From Eustoma russellianum (lineage: Eukaryota; Streptophyta; Magnoliopsida; Gentianales; Gentianaceae), in assembly GCA_036186865.1 (NCBI GenBank), contig AP025042.1, forward strand, positions 17,224,722 through 17,288,721: a stretch of 64,000 nt of DNA, read 5' to 3'. Below, in pieces: positions 34,646 to 46,596 of the stretch. How positions within the stretch are numbered: position 1 is the stretch's first letter; the number at the start of each line of letters is the position of its first letter. Position numbers and translations under genes: made by a program. The notes beneath the pieces were generated by a model that saw nothing but the letters and a program-made list of their open reading frames with translations, did not search any database and was not told the origin of the DNA.

Positions 34646-37077
34646 TACTATTTTTACGAACGCAAACAAAAAGAGTAAAATGTGCAGTAACAGAAAATAA
34701 ATACTGAAAGTAAATGGCACCGAGATTTTTATACTGGTTCGGTTATAAACAACCTACTCTAGTCTTCAAGGAACACCTTCCTTGGTTCACACTAGTTACA
34801 CACACTCAATACACCTTACCACAGGGTTGATAGAGTTACACACTAACTCCAACCCTTCACAAACCTTGTACGATGAATACAATTCGCACGAACACCACCA
34901 CCTCGCAAGAATGAAGATTGATCACACCTTGATCAATCTTTTACAAAGATATGGAATATGTGGTGGTCTATAACAAGCCTATTCAAGATTGAAAATATGA
35001 ATACAATAGGCTTTCAAGAAGAAAGAAAGAAAGAGAATGTAGAAGAAGAGGCTTAGGCCTTTTTGATCACTTTGTTTTGCTCATCTTCTTTCCTTTTATT
35101 GCCATGTAGCCGTCCCCTATAGGTATCCTCCCCCTCTTGAAAATTATCTTCTAAGTCTTTGGGAGAATGTAAGACATCATTGTGACATGGTCTTGCTTAC
35201 TTGTCATCTTCTTATTGGAGATCATTTAAGCTTTGCTTACTTGGCACTTGATGATAGGTTGAATGTTGTCATCATTGACGACTTGGAAAAATTTGAATAT
35301 ATCACTCAAACATGTGCCAATATCAATCATAAAATTATTTCTATAATACATAAGATTGTCATATAAATTGTAAGACAAAATTTCTTCCTTACTAAGCAAA
35401 AAATCGGCCATGATGAATATTTACCATTCTGAATTTTCAGCATGTGATACATGGAGTTAAAGTTCAAAATAATTCCATTTTTCTTTGATTTTCTAATTAA
35501 AATGAATCACCAATGGATGACAAATATCCTTATCACATTAGAAATGAATTTGGACACTTTTATGACCTTCCATTCGGCCAAGACATACCACACACATGCT
35601 GAAACATTTTCAGCATGTGTGATATATAAAATATCACACTTTATGACTTTGAAAAATATTTAAATTGCTTCCATTTCTTCTTCCAATCAATCACATAATT
35701 GAAGACACAAAATATACCTCATTTACTTGATAAAATTCGGCCATCCTTAGTTCAACATGCTGAAATTTTCAGTATGTGTTTCAAATGAGACAAAGTTTGA
35801 AATCTTACCATTTGTAGCTTCTCTCTTCAATTCATCAACATTTTATGATTGATTCTTGACCAATCAATATGCCAACAAGGCTCCAAATAAGCTCCTTCTC
35901 AGATGTGATATGCGTGTATAATGTATATACATGTGCTGAAAATTATTTTTGCTAACTTTGTAAAACAGTGCACATTAAATAATACACACATGTTATATTC
36001 CAATCAGCCCTTAATTTAATTTTCTAGAACACTTTAAGATGTATAACATATGTAAAAAGTGTCTAGATACGTGTCATATGATGTGCCACAAATATTCCAT
36101 GTGTTGTGTATGTAGAAAACCGAATTTTAGATATTTATCGATTACCCGATTTTTCTCTAATTAAATTCCAACTTCTTGCACATGTTATATATATTATGTT
36201 ACACATAATATCTATAATATATATTTTAAATCTCAGCACTTGGCTGGTCTAAAGTGGTGCCATTAACATGTGACAAAATTAAAATTGGAATCTTCACATT
36301 TTGGCCTTAATGTGGGGTGATTTGCGTATGCCAACATGGAAAGAATTTTTGACTGAAAACATTGCCATATGCACGAAATTTATGATGATTTTTGAGGTGT
36401 AGGGGCTGACCATCTATTTATGGCAAGTACGTGACACGTTGGCGAAGTTTCGGTATTCGCCCGATACGACAATTTTCGGTTTAGAACCTTTTAACGTGTC
36501 ATATTTAATTTGTCATGACCATGTCTTATATCATATGATATAAGACCTGAATATACTAATAAATATGAGTTAAGTATATTGGTTTGACGTTAACGTACGT
36601 ACGTAAAATATATAACGTGTCGGTAGTACGTTGGAATACATGTGTATGTGCTTTTAAAAAAGATGAAAATATATGTATATATATATGTGTATGGCATGTA
36701 TATATTAATGAGGGGAGGAGGAGAAGACTTTCCTTCCTTAGCCTTGTTGTCTTTGTGCCTTTTCCAAATGTGGCTTCCTTTAATGAACTACTTAGTTTTA
36801 TTAATTAAGTACTTCACTTAATGAACTAGTTTAGTTCATTAATGGTGGCACCTGAAAATAGTATAAACACAAGAAATGTTTGCCATATGATGTAAGCTTT
36901 AACGCTTCATGGCTCGTTAGTACGACAACATTATATATGAGCTAAATAAGGTAAGTGATGAGCAATGTATCATGCATACATGTCTATCATGAACACGTTT
37001 TGTGTATATCATGCATGTTTTACGTCTTTCATTTAAATCACATATTTTGAAATCATTCAAATCCATTTTTCTCTACA
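34643..37077 (-). repeat. 3' LTR of element B, truncated
   Basis: Aligns with 47197-49631 of the 5' LTR. The counterpart of 46597-47196 is missing at the outer side. The inner end is CTCTACA followed by atctccccctttt. Confidence 0.9.
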
Positions 37078-37324
37078 ATCTCCCCCTTTTGATGATTTTC
37101 AAAATAACTTATGCACATGATTTAAATGCTATCGCTCCCCCTTCAAACATGCATAAATTTGAAATTTGAATTTCAAATTACAAATCTGGCTCCCCCTTGA
37201 TTTGTGCAATCAGTATCAATTAGTGTCTCTCTCCCCCTTAAATCATGCTTTCTCTCCCCCTTTATTTTGGAAAGTAAATCAAAAGACTCCTGTAAATAAG
37301 GAAAGAAAATCAAATCACGTCAAA

Positions 37325-40300
37325 TCAAATCATAACAACCGAAATCATGCCTAATTTAGAACGAAGAGATTCATACGTGGTTTGATTTAAGGCTTTTGTA
37401 AAGATATCCGCTACCTGTGCTTCTGTGCGTACTTGATCTATGACGATATCACCATTGTTTACGCGATCATGAAGAAAGTGATAGCGTACTTCTATATGCT
37501 TAGCCTTAGAGTGTAACACGGGGTTCTTAGACAAATTAATGGCACTCATACTATCTTAATATATAGGAATTCTATTTACGGTAATTCCAAAGTCCGAAAG
37601 TTGTTGCCACAACAACTGTGTGCAACAAAGGCTAAGTGCCTTGTACTCAGCCTCAGTAGTGGACAAAGCAACGCTTGCTTGCTTTTTGGAAAACCATGAA
37701 ATGAGTGAGTTTCCTATAAGTTGGCAAGTCCCACTCGTGCTCTTTCTATCTATTTTGCAGCCACCATAATCTGCATCAGTGTAAGCATGTAAGTTAAATG
37801 TGGAATCCTTATCGTACCAAATTCCTAAGGTGGGCGTGTGCTTAATATAACGGAATATTCTTTTTACTGCATTATAGTGAGACACCTTAGGTTGACTCTG
37901 AAATCGTGCACACATGCATACACTGAACATGATATCAGGTCTATTAGCAGTTAAATAAAACAAAGAACCTATCATAGATCGATATAAGCCATTATCAATG
38001 TCTTTACCATGTTCATCTTTGTCCAATTTAGTAGTGACGCTCATAGGGGTGGGGGATGGTTTCAAATTTTCAAAGTTAAACTTTTTAATCATGTCATTGA
38101 CATATTTTGCTTGACTTATGTGAATCCCTTTACTCGTTTGCTTAATCTGCAAGCCAAGAAAATAATTAAGTTCACCAACCATAGACATTTCAAATTCGGA
38201 TTTCATGCAATTTTCAAAATCTTCAACAAGTTTATGTGAGGTAGAACCGAAAATAATGTCATCAACGTAGATTTGTATAATAAGTAAATCCGATTTATGT
38301 TGTTTCAAAAATAGTGTACTATCTATAGTACCTCGTTTAAATCATTTTCTAAAAGGAAAGTAGCAAAACGATCATACCATGCTCTTGATGCTTGCTTTAG
38401 TCTGTATAGTGCATTCTTTAGTTTGTACACGTGATCGGGATGTTTCAAATCCCAAAGTCGGGTGGTTGCTTCACGTATACTTCTTCTTGTATAAATCTGT
38501 TTAGGAATGCACTTCTTACGTCCATTTGATATAATTTGAAATCTTTCATTCAAGCAATAGCAAGTAATAGTCGTATAGCTTCTAAACGTGCCACGGGTGC
38601 AAATGTTTCATCGTAGTCAATTCCTTCTTCTTGATTATAGCCTTGTGCTACAAGTCTCGCTTTATTTCTAACGACCTTTCCTTCTTCATTCATTTTATTC
38701 CTAAACACCCACTTTGTGCCTATTATAGTCTTATTTTGTGGTCGTGGCACTAAATCCCATACATCATTTCTAACAAATTGATTAAGTTTATCATGCATGA
38801 CATCAATCCATGTAGAATCACTCAAAGCATCATGCACATTTTTGGGCTCAATTTTAGAAATCATAGCATGAAATTCATTTATTTCGTCCGAAGTAATTCT
38901 TCTACGTGGTCGCACACCGTGAGTGAGGTCGCCTATGATGAGATCATGTGGGTGATCTCTATGCCATCTTGGTTGATTATTTTCTATGTTATCATGCATT
39001 TCTATGTGATCGTGCATTTCTAGTGTGTCATTCATATCATGTATATCAAATGTACCATCATCTTCATTCAACACGGGTTTCAATTCAAAGTCATCGTCAT
39101 ATTCTTTATCTTTATCAATCTCACCAAATTCATTGAATTTCATATGAATAGATTCCATGATTTGTCTAGTGAGAGGATCATAACACCTATATGCCTTTGA
39201 ATTTATAGAATATCCAACAAAAATGCACTCAATTGATTTGGATTCAAATTTGTCTAAATTATCTTTTGTATTTAGAACAAAACATTTGCATCCAAACACA
39301 CGAAAATAGTCAATCTTAGGCATGTGATCATTCAAAATCTCATAAGGCGTCTTGTTAATTTTCTTTCTTATAGATAGGCGATTTACAATATAGCATGCAC
39401 AATTTACGGCTTCCACCCACAGAAATCTAGGCAATTTATTTTCACATAACATAGTCCTAGCTATTTCTTGTAAAGTTTGATTCTTTCTTTCTACTACTCC
39501 ATTTAATTGTGGAGTTCTAGGTGGCGAAAACTCATGCTCAATTCCCTTTTCTTCGCAAAATGAAATCATCTCTTTGTTTTTAAACTCACCGCCTTTATCG
39601 CTTCTTATCTTTTTTACATTTACACCGTATTGATTTTCAAGTTGTTTAATTAATTTTGCAATCTCAATGGCACTATCATCCTTATGTGCAAAGAATAAAG
39701 TCCAAGTATAACGAGAAAAATCATCAACGATCACGCATGCATAGTGGCACCCACCAAGGCTTGTAGTGCGACTAGGACCAAACAAATCAATATGTAATAG
39801 TTCTAAGACTCCAGTTGTGCTTATTTCATTTTTAGGCTTAAGTGACTCACGTGTTTGTTTGCCTTTTATGCACGATTCACAAAACTGAAAGTTGTCTAAA
39901 TCAAGCGTAGGCAATCCTCGTACTAGGTTCTTTCGTTGAAGTTTTTCTAGTCTGGAGATACCAATGTGTCCTAAACGTCTATGTCATAAATTCACATTGG
40001 GTTCATTTGACATAAAGCACTTAACTTTAGCGTCTACCATATCATCCATAGAAAGCGTAAAAATATTACCTTCTCGTTTTCCTTTTAAAATGGTTTCTCC
40101 ATTTTTATTTATTATATTGCAATAAGGGTGAGTAAAACACACATTAAAACCATTGTCAATAAATTGAGAAATGCTAAGAAGATTGTAGGATAAGTTGCTT
40201 ACCAAAAAGACGTTGGAGATTTGGAGAGTACTTGGATTTCCAATCGTACCTTTTCCGATGATCTTTCCTTCGTTGTTGTCTCCAAAGGTCACGGATCCGC

Positions 40301-40418
40301 CTTTTGTGACCTTCTTTAATTTGGTGAACAAGCTCGGATCACCCGTCATATGCCTCGAGCATCCACTGTCAAGGAACCACTTTATAGTTATTTCTTTTGA
40401 TGTGTGGGTTCCCTGCAA
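37325..40418 (-). pseudogene. Pol of element B (protease, integrase, RT, RNase H), broken
   Basis: Protease near 40380 keeps WFLDSGCSRHMTGD. The integrase zinc region has Trp to stop at 39984-39986 ([14 protein letters not shown]) and the same frame resumes; [26 protein letters not shown] and GVVERKN supply the zinc and D, D, E residues. RT starts in the 39914-38550 frame ([17 protein letters not shown]). A Cys to stop after LLLAIA at 38550, a one-base loss near 38455 and another near 38340 break it. 38308-37556 is open with [18 protein letters not shown] and STTEAEYKALS. A stop replaces the Cys after RIPIY at 37556, and the end (37549-37325) finishes [10 protein letters not shown]. Confidence 0.9.
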
Positions 40419-40469
40419 TGTGTAAAAATGATTTAGGTACCCTTTTAACTTTGGGTCCTTTCGAGTTAG

Positions 40470-40664
40470 TTAATCACCTCTTGGTAAAAGTACCTTTTGG
40501 TACCCATACTTTGGTGATCCTTCTCGGTCTATCAAATTGCAAGAATGTAGATGAAGGTGCGATATAGTAGACATGTGGTGAATGCATTTTGAGCCTTTGT
40601 CCAAGGACTCCTCTATACTCATTGTATGAAGGACGTTTTTGATATGTCCTTGTGTGTGTGTGCG
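40470..40664 (-). pseudogene. Gag C-terminal tail of element B, downstream of solo LTR F
   Basis: The last part of B gag. The minus-strand translation carries the HTHTRTYQK region, then YIAPS and DRPRRITKVWVPKGTF-type sequence also seen at the end of element 2 gag. Its upstream half is at 46542-45288, on the other side of F. The listed methionine upstream lies inside F and is not a real start. Confidence 0.8.
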
Positions 40665-40669
40665 TAGTG
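40665..40669. repeat. Target-site duplication of solo LTR F, left copy (tagtg)
   Basis: tagtg at 40665-40669 and 45288-45292, directly outside TGTGACG...ACAACA. Perfect 5-bp duplication. Confidence 0.85.
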
Positions 40670-41991
40670 TGTGACGCCCTACACCCCGGCCCCGCCGGAG
40701 TCGGTGCACCCGCCGAACTTCATTAAGGAGAGTACTAGGCGTCGTCTCATACGTATCATGATCCATGGTATAATGCATGGATTTTCTCGCTTACACGCAG
40801 ATAAGTATGCAAAACCGTGGAAGAATTTAAAACTTTGAATTAAAAATATCCACTAGATCATTCTTTGTTTTATAACCCAAATCAAAGTATTAAAAATCTC
40901 AAAAGTAGATGTTTCCCATCACAACTACATAATCAGTCAACAGTCATAATCGTCAAGTCACGTCTCCTAATCTGCCCATCCTTCGCTTCACTCACGGGTA
41001 GGGGCATTAGGTCCATCCTCAATCTATTCTACCTTGTTCCGTACAGCCTTTGGGAGGAAAAATAGGAGGGTGAGTGACAAAGTCACCAGCAAGTACACCA
41101 TAAACAATCATGCATTAAATGGAAAGTACATACAAGAACCAAACCCCAAAATTCAGTTTAGAACATACCTGACCTTCCATTAAACACCCGTAAGAAGTCA
41201 ACACAAGGTATATCCAAGGTCATCGCTTAACAGAGATTTAAACTTAACAGAGATCATCACTTATGAAAGAATCATCACTTAATGAAGATCATGACATAGA
41301 AAAGGTCATCACCCAATAAAGATCATAACCTAGGAGTTACCAATTCATAACAACTTGGCCTAAATGTCCTGAATAAGATCATAGCTTACATATCAACAGT
41401 AGTGAAATCATAACTTAGGTAACAAGAGATAGGAGGATTATTACCTAAGTAATATTACCTCTAGCATTTGGCTAGCATCTCATCCCTTCAATCAATAGCC
41501 GTTAAGGGAATAAAATCATAACTTAGTCACGAAGCAAATAATAACACAACCTAGTGCAAATAGACTTAATATCATGCTCTTGACCATATGCAATGCGTAT
41601 GAATATGCAAAAGTAGCGCATAATGCCCTGCATCCAATACTAGATAGGGATCATCACTTAATGTGGGAAAAGCATAACCTAACCAAAGATCGTCTCTTAA
41701 TGCAGAATATAACAGTAATGACTGTAACTCACATCCATTCGTAACATAACAAGGATCATCACTCAAGGAAGTCACACTTAGGTTCTATGAGGTCATGACA
41801 ACTTAGTCTAATTATCATGCGTTACTACACAATGACTCCATAAACATGACATGCATGCATATGTACATGTGATGCATCATGATAAAAATGAGAATATGGC
41901 TTTTCATGCTTTTCTTTCAAATCATCATCGCCGTAAAACAATAGAGTGTTCAGATCTATGTCCCGGATCTGAGGCGGTACGTCATCTCTTC

Positions 41992-42125
41992 TTGTCGGGT
42001 CTATTATGTTAGGGCCCGCACGGCCTCTTGTTTCTCTTCGTCGGGTCTATTATATCCGGACCTGCACGGCCTCTTATTTCTCTTCGTCGGGTCTATTATA
42101 TCCAGACCCGGACGGCCTCTTATCA
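41992..42125 (+). repeat. 46-bp tandem repeat in F, about 3 copies
   Basis: The word gtcgggtctattat recurs at about 41994, 42040 and 42086, each followed by a ggac/gaccc and cacggcctctt segment. The period is 46 bp. GC-rich compared with the rest of F. Confidence 0.8.
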
Positions 42126-42714
42126 GATCACTTAACCATGATCTGGTGGGTTCATACTGGCCAAGCTCATACTCACACACGGTACCGGTGGGGAATCATT
42201 CTTTTCAAAAATCATCTTTTGAAAACGCTTTTCATCTTTCTTTCACATAAAAATCATGCTGTAAATCATGTACGTGACGATGATGCAATGTATGACATGT
42301 ATTATGCGACTCGTGAACAAATGCATCATAATCATGCATGCACGGACTTGTCTTTTAAACTGGAAAAAAAACTGTCCAGCAATCACATTCTGTTCATACA
42401 GCCTCGTGCTCCTCAATTCGTGATCATATTCATTTACCCATGCCATACATATGCATAATGAAGGCTTATACACATGCTATTAAAATTTCGTAACATTCTG
42501 AAATGTCTAACTACCTCAAAACATCATACTATCATCAAAGGTACTGCTGAAATCAGCAGGGCAGTACCACCTTACCTCAGTTTCGTGGGTCATAAAACTT
42601 TATTCATTTTGATCCATCACCTGAAAAACATAATTAGTTCACCAAGGAACAGTATTCATAAGGCTAAACATCACATTCAAGCGTAAATGATCAAGATCGA
42701 AGCCTTACAACTTA

Positions 42715-43690
42715 AGACATTAAACTGTCCTATTTCCAGTTTTGTACTACTAACTTCAACTCAGTTGTTAACTATCAAAATGGTTGCTTTATGCTGGTTT
42801 CTTTACGTGAACATGTACCTCTATGCCTTAAGTAGTTACCATAAAACTTCCAAGGCAATCCATAAGTTCAAGAGGGTCATCTAATTATTTTCCCAAACTG
42901 GGTACATGCAGAAACTAGAATGACTAGTTGTATCACGAAATTAATTGTGACCAAACCACAACTTCTTTTTCCAAAATTCCAACTCAAAAATGTCATAAAC
43001 ACATCAAAATATCATCATACCAAAAATCAGCTCATTTGCATATTCCTAAGGTGCATTTTTGAGCCACACAATTTACTACTCAAAACTGTCCTATTCCAGC
43101 AACTCTGTTTGAACCGTTTTACCAAAAACTTCATTATAAATAATCCACAACTCCTTTTACTAAAATTCCAACTCACACATTTGATAAACATATAAAGATA
43201 TCACCATACCAAAAATTAGCCAATTTGAACGCTCCTAAGATTCATGTTCAGGTCGCTCAACATAACACATAAATCTGTCCAGTTCCAGTACTTCTGTTTG
43301 ACCACTTCTTACTAAAAACTTCATTAAGGACAAACCACAACTCATTTTATTGAAATTAAAACTCACATATTTCATATACATATGAGGCTAACAACACACC
43401 AAAAATTAGCCAATTTGAATACTCCTAAGATTCACTTTCAGGTCATGCAAAACGTCACACTGTTCTGCCCAGTTCCAGTAATGTCTTCTTGAGCAGTTTT
43501 ACCAAAAGATTTTTTAAAAATAAACCATAACTCTTTTTACTGAAATTCAAAGTCTCACTTGTACTACACACACATGTCTAGTGTCATGTAAAAATTTAGC
43601 TTAATAGAACACTTCTAAGGTTCGTTCTCAAGTCACACAATCAGCAACACAAATCTGCCAGCTCCAGTAGTTTCAGCACTTCTTCACCTT
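42715..43690 (+). repeat. Degenerate ~187-bp tandem repeat in F, about 5 copies
   Basis: A ctgtccagttccag-type word recurs near 42726, 43085, 43271, 43459 and 43650. Each unit also has accaaaa, an aaccacaactc segment, an aattcaaactcac segment and a ttcctaaggttca segment in the same order. The copy at about 42896 lacks a clear cctattccag word. Heavily diverged. Confidence 0.65.
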
Positions 43691-44604
43691 TTTATTGTTC
43701 AATCATTCTTCAACCAACTTCATTTATTAAGATGACTTACTATACATCAAATACATATTTAAACATAGTTATTTCAAGTCTCATAACTCATTTTAGGCTA
43801 CACATAACTCATACCAACAGTCTTGCCATTTACGCTTAGAACATGTCACTTTTCATACCAACACTTTTCTTTACATCAACTAAGTTCATGTCTTGTTCTT
43901 AGAATCTTCAACTAAGATTCATAACTTAAAAATGGCTAGTCATTCAAGCATGCACTTCACAAATAAGGCAAGATTGGCTAGAGTATACTTGCCTCTTTGA
44001 ACCTTAGAGCTCTTCCTTAGCATGAGCCTTGGTTGAAATGGAGTGAAGTCTTCCTCCAACTTTACTTATAGCCCACGGTTTTGAGAGGAGGAAGAATAAT
44101 GACATTAGTTACTATCTTAATAAAGAAACAACTTCACTGGGAATATGATTTCCTTACCAAGATGAAACTTGAATGGGGCTTGAAATGGATTTCAACCACC
44201 AAGATGTTAGATCCTCCTAGTGGCTTGACAAATTTCTCCTAAAAATCATCTCGGGTGTCACGTTTTTGGGGCAAGACAAGAGGGATACCAATGTGAGTTT
44301 CATTCTTTGAAACATAGAATTCACTTAGAACACTTAGCATGTACTTACCTAGATGAGTTATTGAGCTTGAAGATCTTGGTTTTCTTGGCTCAACTAGCCG
44401 TGTACTACAATGGAGAAAATAGGAAGGTCTCTTTGCTCCATTGTGACTTCTTGAGACTTGAGAATAAGAGAGAGTTCTAGGATGTTCATGGAATGAATTT
44501 TTCCTCCTTGGCTAAGGCTTAGCCGTGGGTGATGTTGGGAGGGGAAGGGATTCTCTAAGTTAATTAACCTTGGTTTCTTTTAACTAGCCAAGGTTTCTTT
44601 AAGG

Positions 44605-44705
44605 CAACTATAGTTACTTTATGTCAACCATAGTTACTTTATGTCAGCTACAGTTACTTTATGTCAACTATAGTTACTTTATGGCCAACCTTGGTTACTT
44701 TACCC
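44605..44705 (+). repeat. 20-bp tandem repeat in F, 5 copies
   Basis: Five head-to-tail units of the pattern caactatagttactttatg with few differences, then further loosely related gttact words to about 44760. Confidence 0.8.
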
Positions 44706-45287
44706 AACTAGAGTTATTCTCTTAACCTTGTAGTAACATTAAGTAACCACGGTAATCTTTCTTGGTCAACCATGGGGGGCAGTTTTTTAGGCTTGGGTTG
44801 ACTCCTTTACCATGCTTAATTTTTCTTATATGAAGAGTTATGTGGAGAATTGTCCCCTAATTAATTGATAGTTCCCCATTTTCTTGTTTTAACATAAAAT
44901 TAGGAAATTCTTAATTCCTCATGACTAAAGGGCCGAAATTTGTAGTAGTTGGGGGGGGAAAATTGTCCACTACTTGCAACTCCTTAATTTCCTTTTTGGG
45001 CTTATTTCAAGAAGGCCCTTAAGATTAAACTCTCCTATAATTTGGGAAAAACCCCTTTAAGGCCCTTTTTAAACCTTGTGGCCGAAATTTCTCTTAAGCC
45101 TTTGGAAATGAATTGGCCACTTCATATTGTCCCTACTCACCCTTGAATTGATTATATCATTTGCTTATCATCCTAAAATGAAAGAATCACTAAGGAAACT
45201 TAGTGAAAGACGCTTGAAGGATACCACTTTATTAATTAACTTATATTTGTCTTTAAGTACTAGATGACTTTTCGGCTGGGTACAACA

Positions 45288-46542
45288 TAGTGTGTGGATG
45301 AAACGAATGCCGTGTATGCATCACTCTATTCTTTTCATATCTATATGGTACAAAATTGTATTTCACGTGATATGAAGATGTAGTGGGACGTGATAAGGGA
45401 AGTGACGGTTTTTGCGTCATCTTAGACGCCACTTGGGGCTTTGGAGTGTCTACCTTCTTAGACACCACAAACTTAGTTGGTTTGGTTGATACTTTATTAG
45501 TATCAACGTATCCCAAACCCGTTTTGTCACTGTCATGCTTTTGTGATAATATAATGCGATGCAGCATGTTGGATCCCATATCAAACTGTTTCATCATTTT
45601 CTCTAAGTCTGTATTCCTTGATTTCAAACATGAAATCTCGAATTTCATTTCATTATTTTGAGTGGTCAATGATGAAATCTCTTTCTTTAATGCAGTAATG
45701 ACACATGATGACTCTTTCTTTGAATCGCTTAATTGAGCGACAAGATTCTCGTTAGAAGATTCTAACAGTTTCTTGTCTTCAATTAATTGCTTCTTTTCCT
45801 TAGCGAGAGTCTTAGTGAATTTATGCAATTCTAAATACTGACTAAAAAGATCATCATAAGAAGGTTCAGAGTTAGAGTCAGAATCAGATGATACCTCATT
45901 AGATGCTTTGGATGCAAAGCATACTTGTGCAGTCTCCTCTTCGGTCTAAGTTTCAGAATCCGATGAATCACTCCAGGTGGAGGCCTTTAGAGCACGTTTC
46001 CTTTGCTTGGGTTCTGAGACGAGTCTATTTTTGTTCCGCTCCTTGTCAGGGTATTTAGTTGTTTGCTTTTCATTATTGGGGCAGTCATATGATAAGTGTC
46101 CGAGTTTGCCACATTCATAACATTTATCATCTTTATCATTTGACTTGTTCTTATTTCTCTTAGTTGTAGTACCCTTATTTTTATTTCTGAATGACCTTCT
46201 CATAAATTTTCTTAAGCCTTTAGCCAATAGAATTAGGTCATCGTTATCCGATTCAGAATCACTATCATCTACGTGATCGGAAGGAGAAGAGACGTATTCA
46301 TTTGATTTAAAAGCAATAGCTTTACCTTGTTTAGATGATTCCGATTTCCGTATGGTGAGTTTATTCTCATAGACCTTAAGTGATCCGATTAATTCTTCCA
46401 TCTTTAGTGACTTAGTTTCCTTGCTTTCTTCTATTGCGGTCACTTTAGGGTCCCCTTTGGATGGAAGGCTTCGTAGGACTTTCTGTACCTTTTCCTATGT
46501 GGTAAAAGCTTCTTGCTCGGTTTTGAGATTTGTGGTTGCCAT
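45288..46542 (-). pseudogene. Gag of element B, N-terminal part, with in-frame internal deletion
   Basis: Starts at 46542 (MATTNLKTEQE) like its relatives, then jumps directly to AFTT-stop-EKVQKV. About 477 bp (159 codons) of the gag core present in A are missing and the frame is kept. A stop TAG at 46495-46497 replaces the Gln. Downstream, VTAIEESKETKSLKMEEL, the zinc knuckle CYECGKLGHLSYDC near 46100, an acidic Ser-rich stretch ending in a stop near 45946, and the coiled coil 45828-45560 are readable. At 45288 it is interrupted by F. Confidence 0.85.
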
Positions 46543-46580
46543 CTCACTGAATCGTTGGATTCTTTGAAGTAAGTGAACCT

Positions 46581-46594
46581 GCGCTCTGATACCA
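46581..46594 (-). promoter_or_regulatory. Primer-binding site of element B
   Basis: Minus strand TGGTATCAGAGCGC two bases after the LTR end, the standard copia site complementary to initiator tRNA-Met. Confidence 0.9.
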
Positions 46595-46596
46595 CT

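Larger units (their letters stand above)
40670..45287. mobile_element. Solo LTR F, about 4.6 kb, in gag of element B
   Basis: The insertion starts TGTGACGCCC and ends GGGTACAACA, with TG...CA ends and flanking tagtg. No gag or pol can be read in any frame, and the first few hundred bases do not recur near the end, so it is a single LTR left after LTR-LTR recombination, not a small two-LTR element. A length over 4 kb and the TGTGACGCCC start recall long-LTR chromovirus (Del/Tekay) gypsy elements, but I cannot confirm this without an internal domain. Orientation is unknown. It carries three internal tandem arrays listed separately. Confidence 0.75.

Noticed and set aside
42006..42458. 150-codon plus-strand frame in solo LTR F
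   Set aside because: It begins in the 46-bp tandem repeat and its peptide is repeat-derived and then low complexity.
40670..45287. Considered as a CRISPR-like or satellite array because of several tandem repeats
   Set aside because: Repeats are of three unrelated periods, diverged, with no unique spacers, and lie inside a TG...CA insertion flanked by tagtg.
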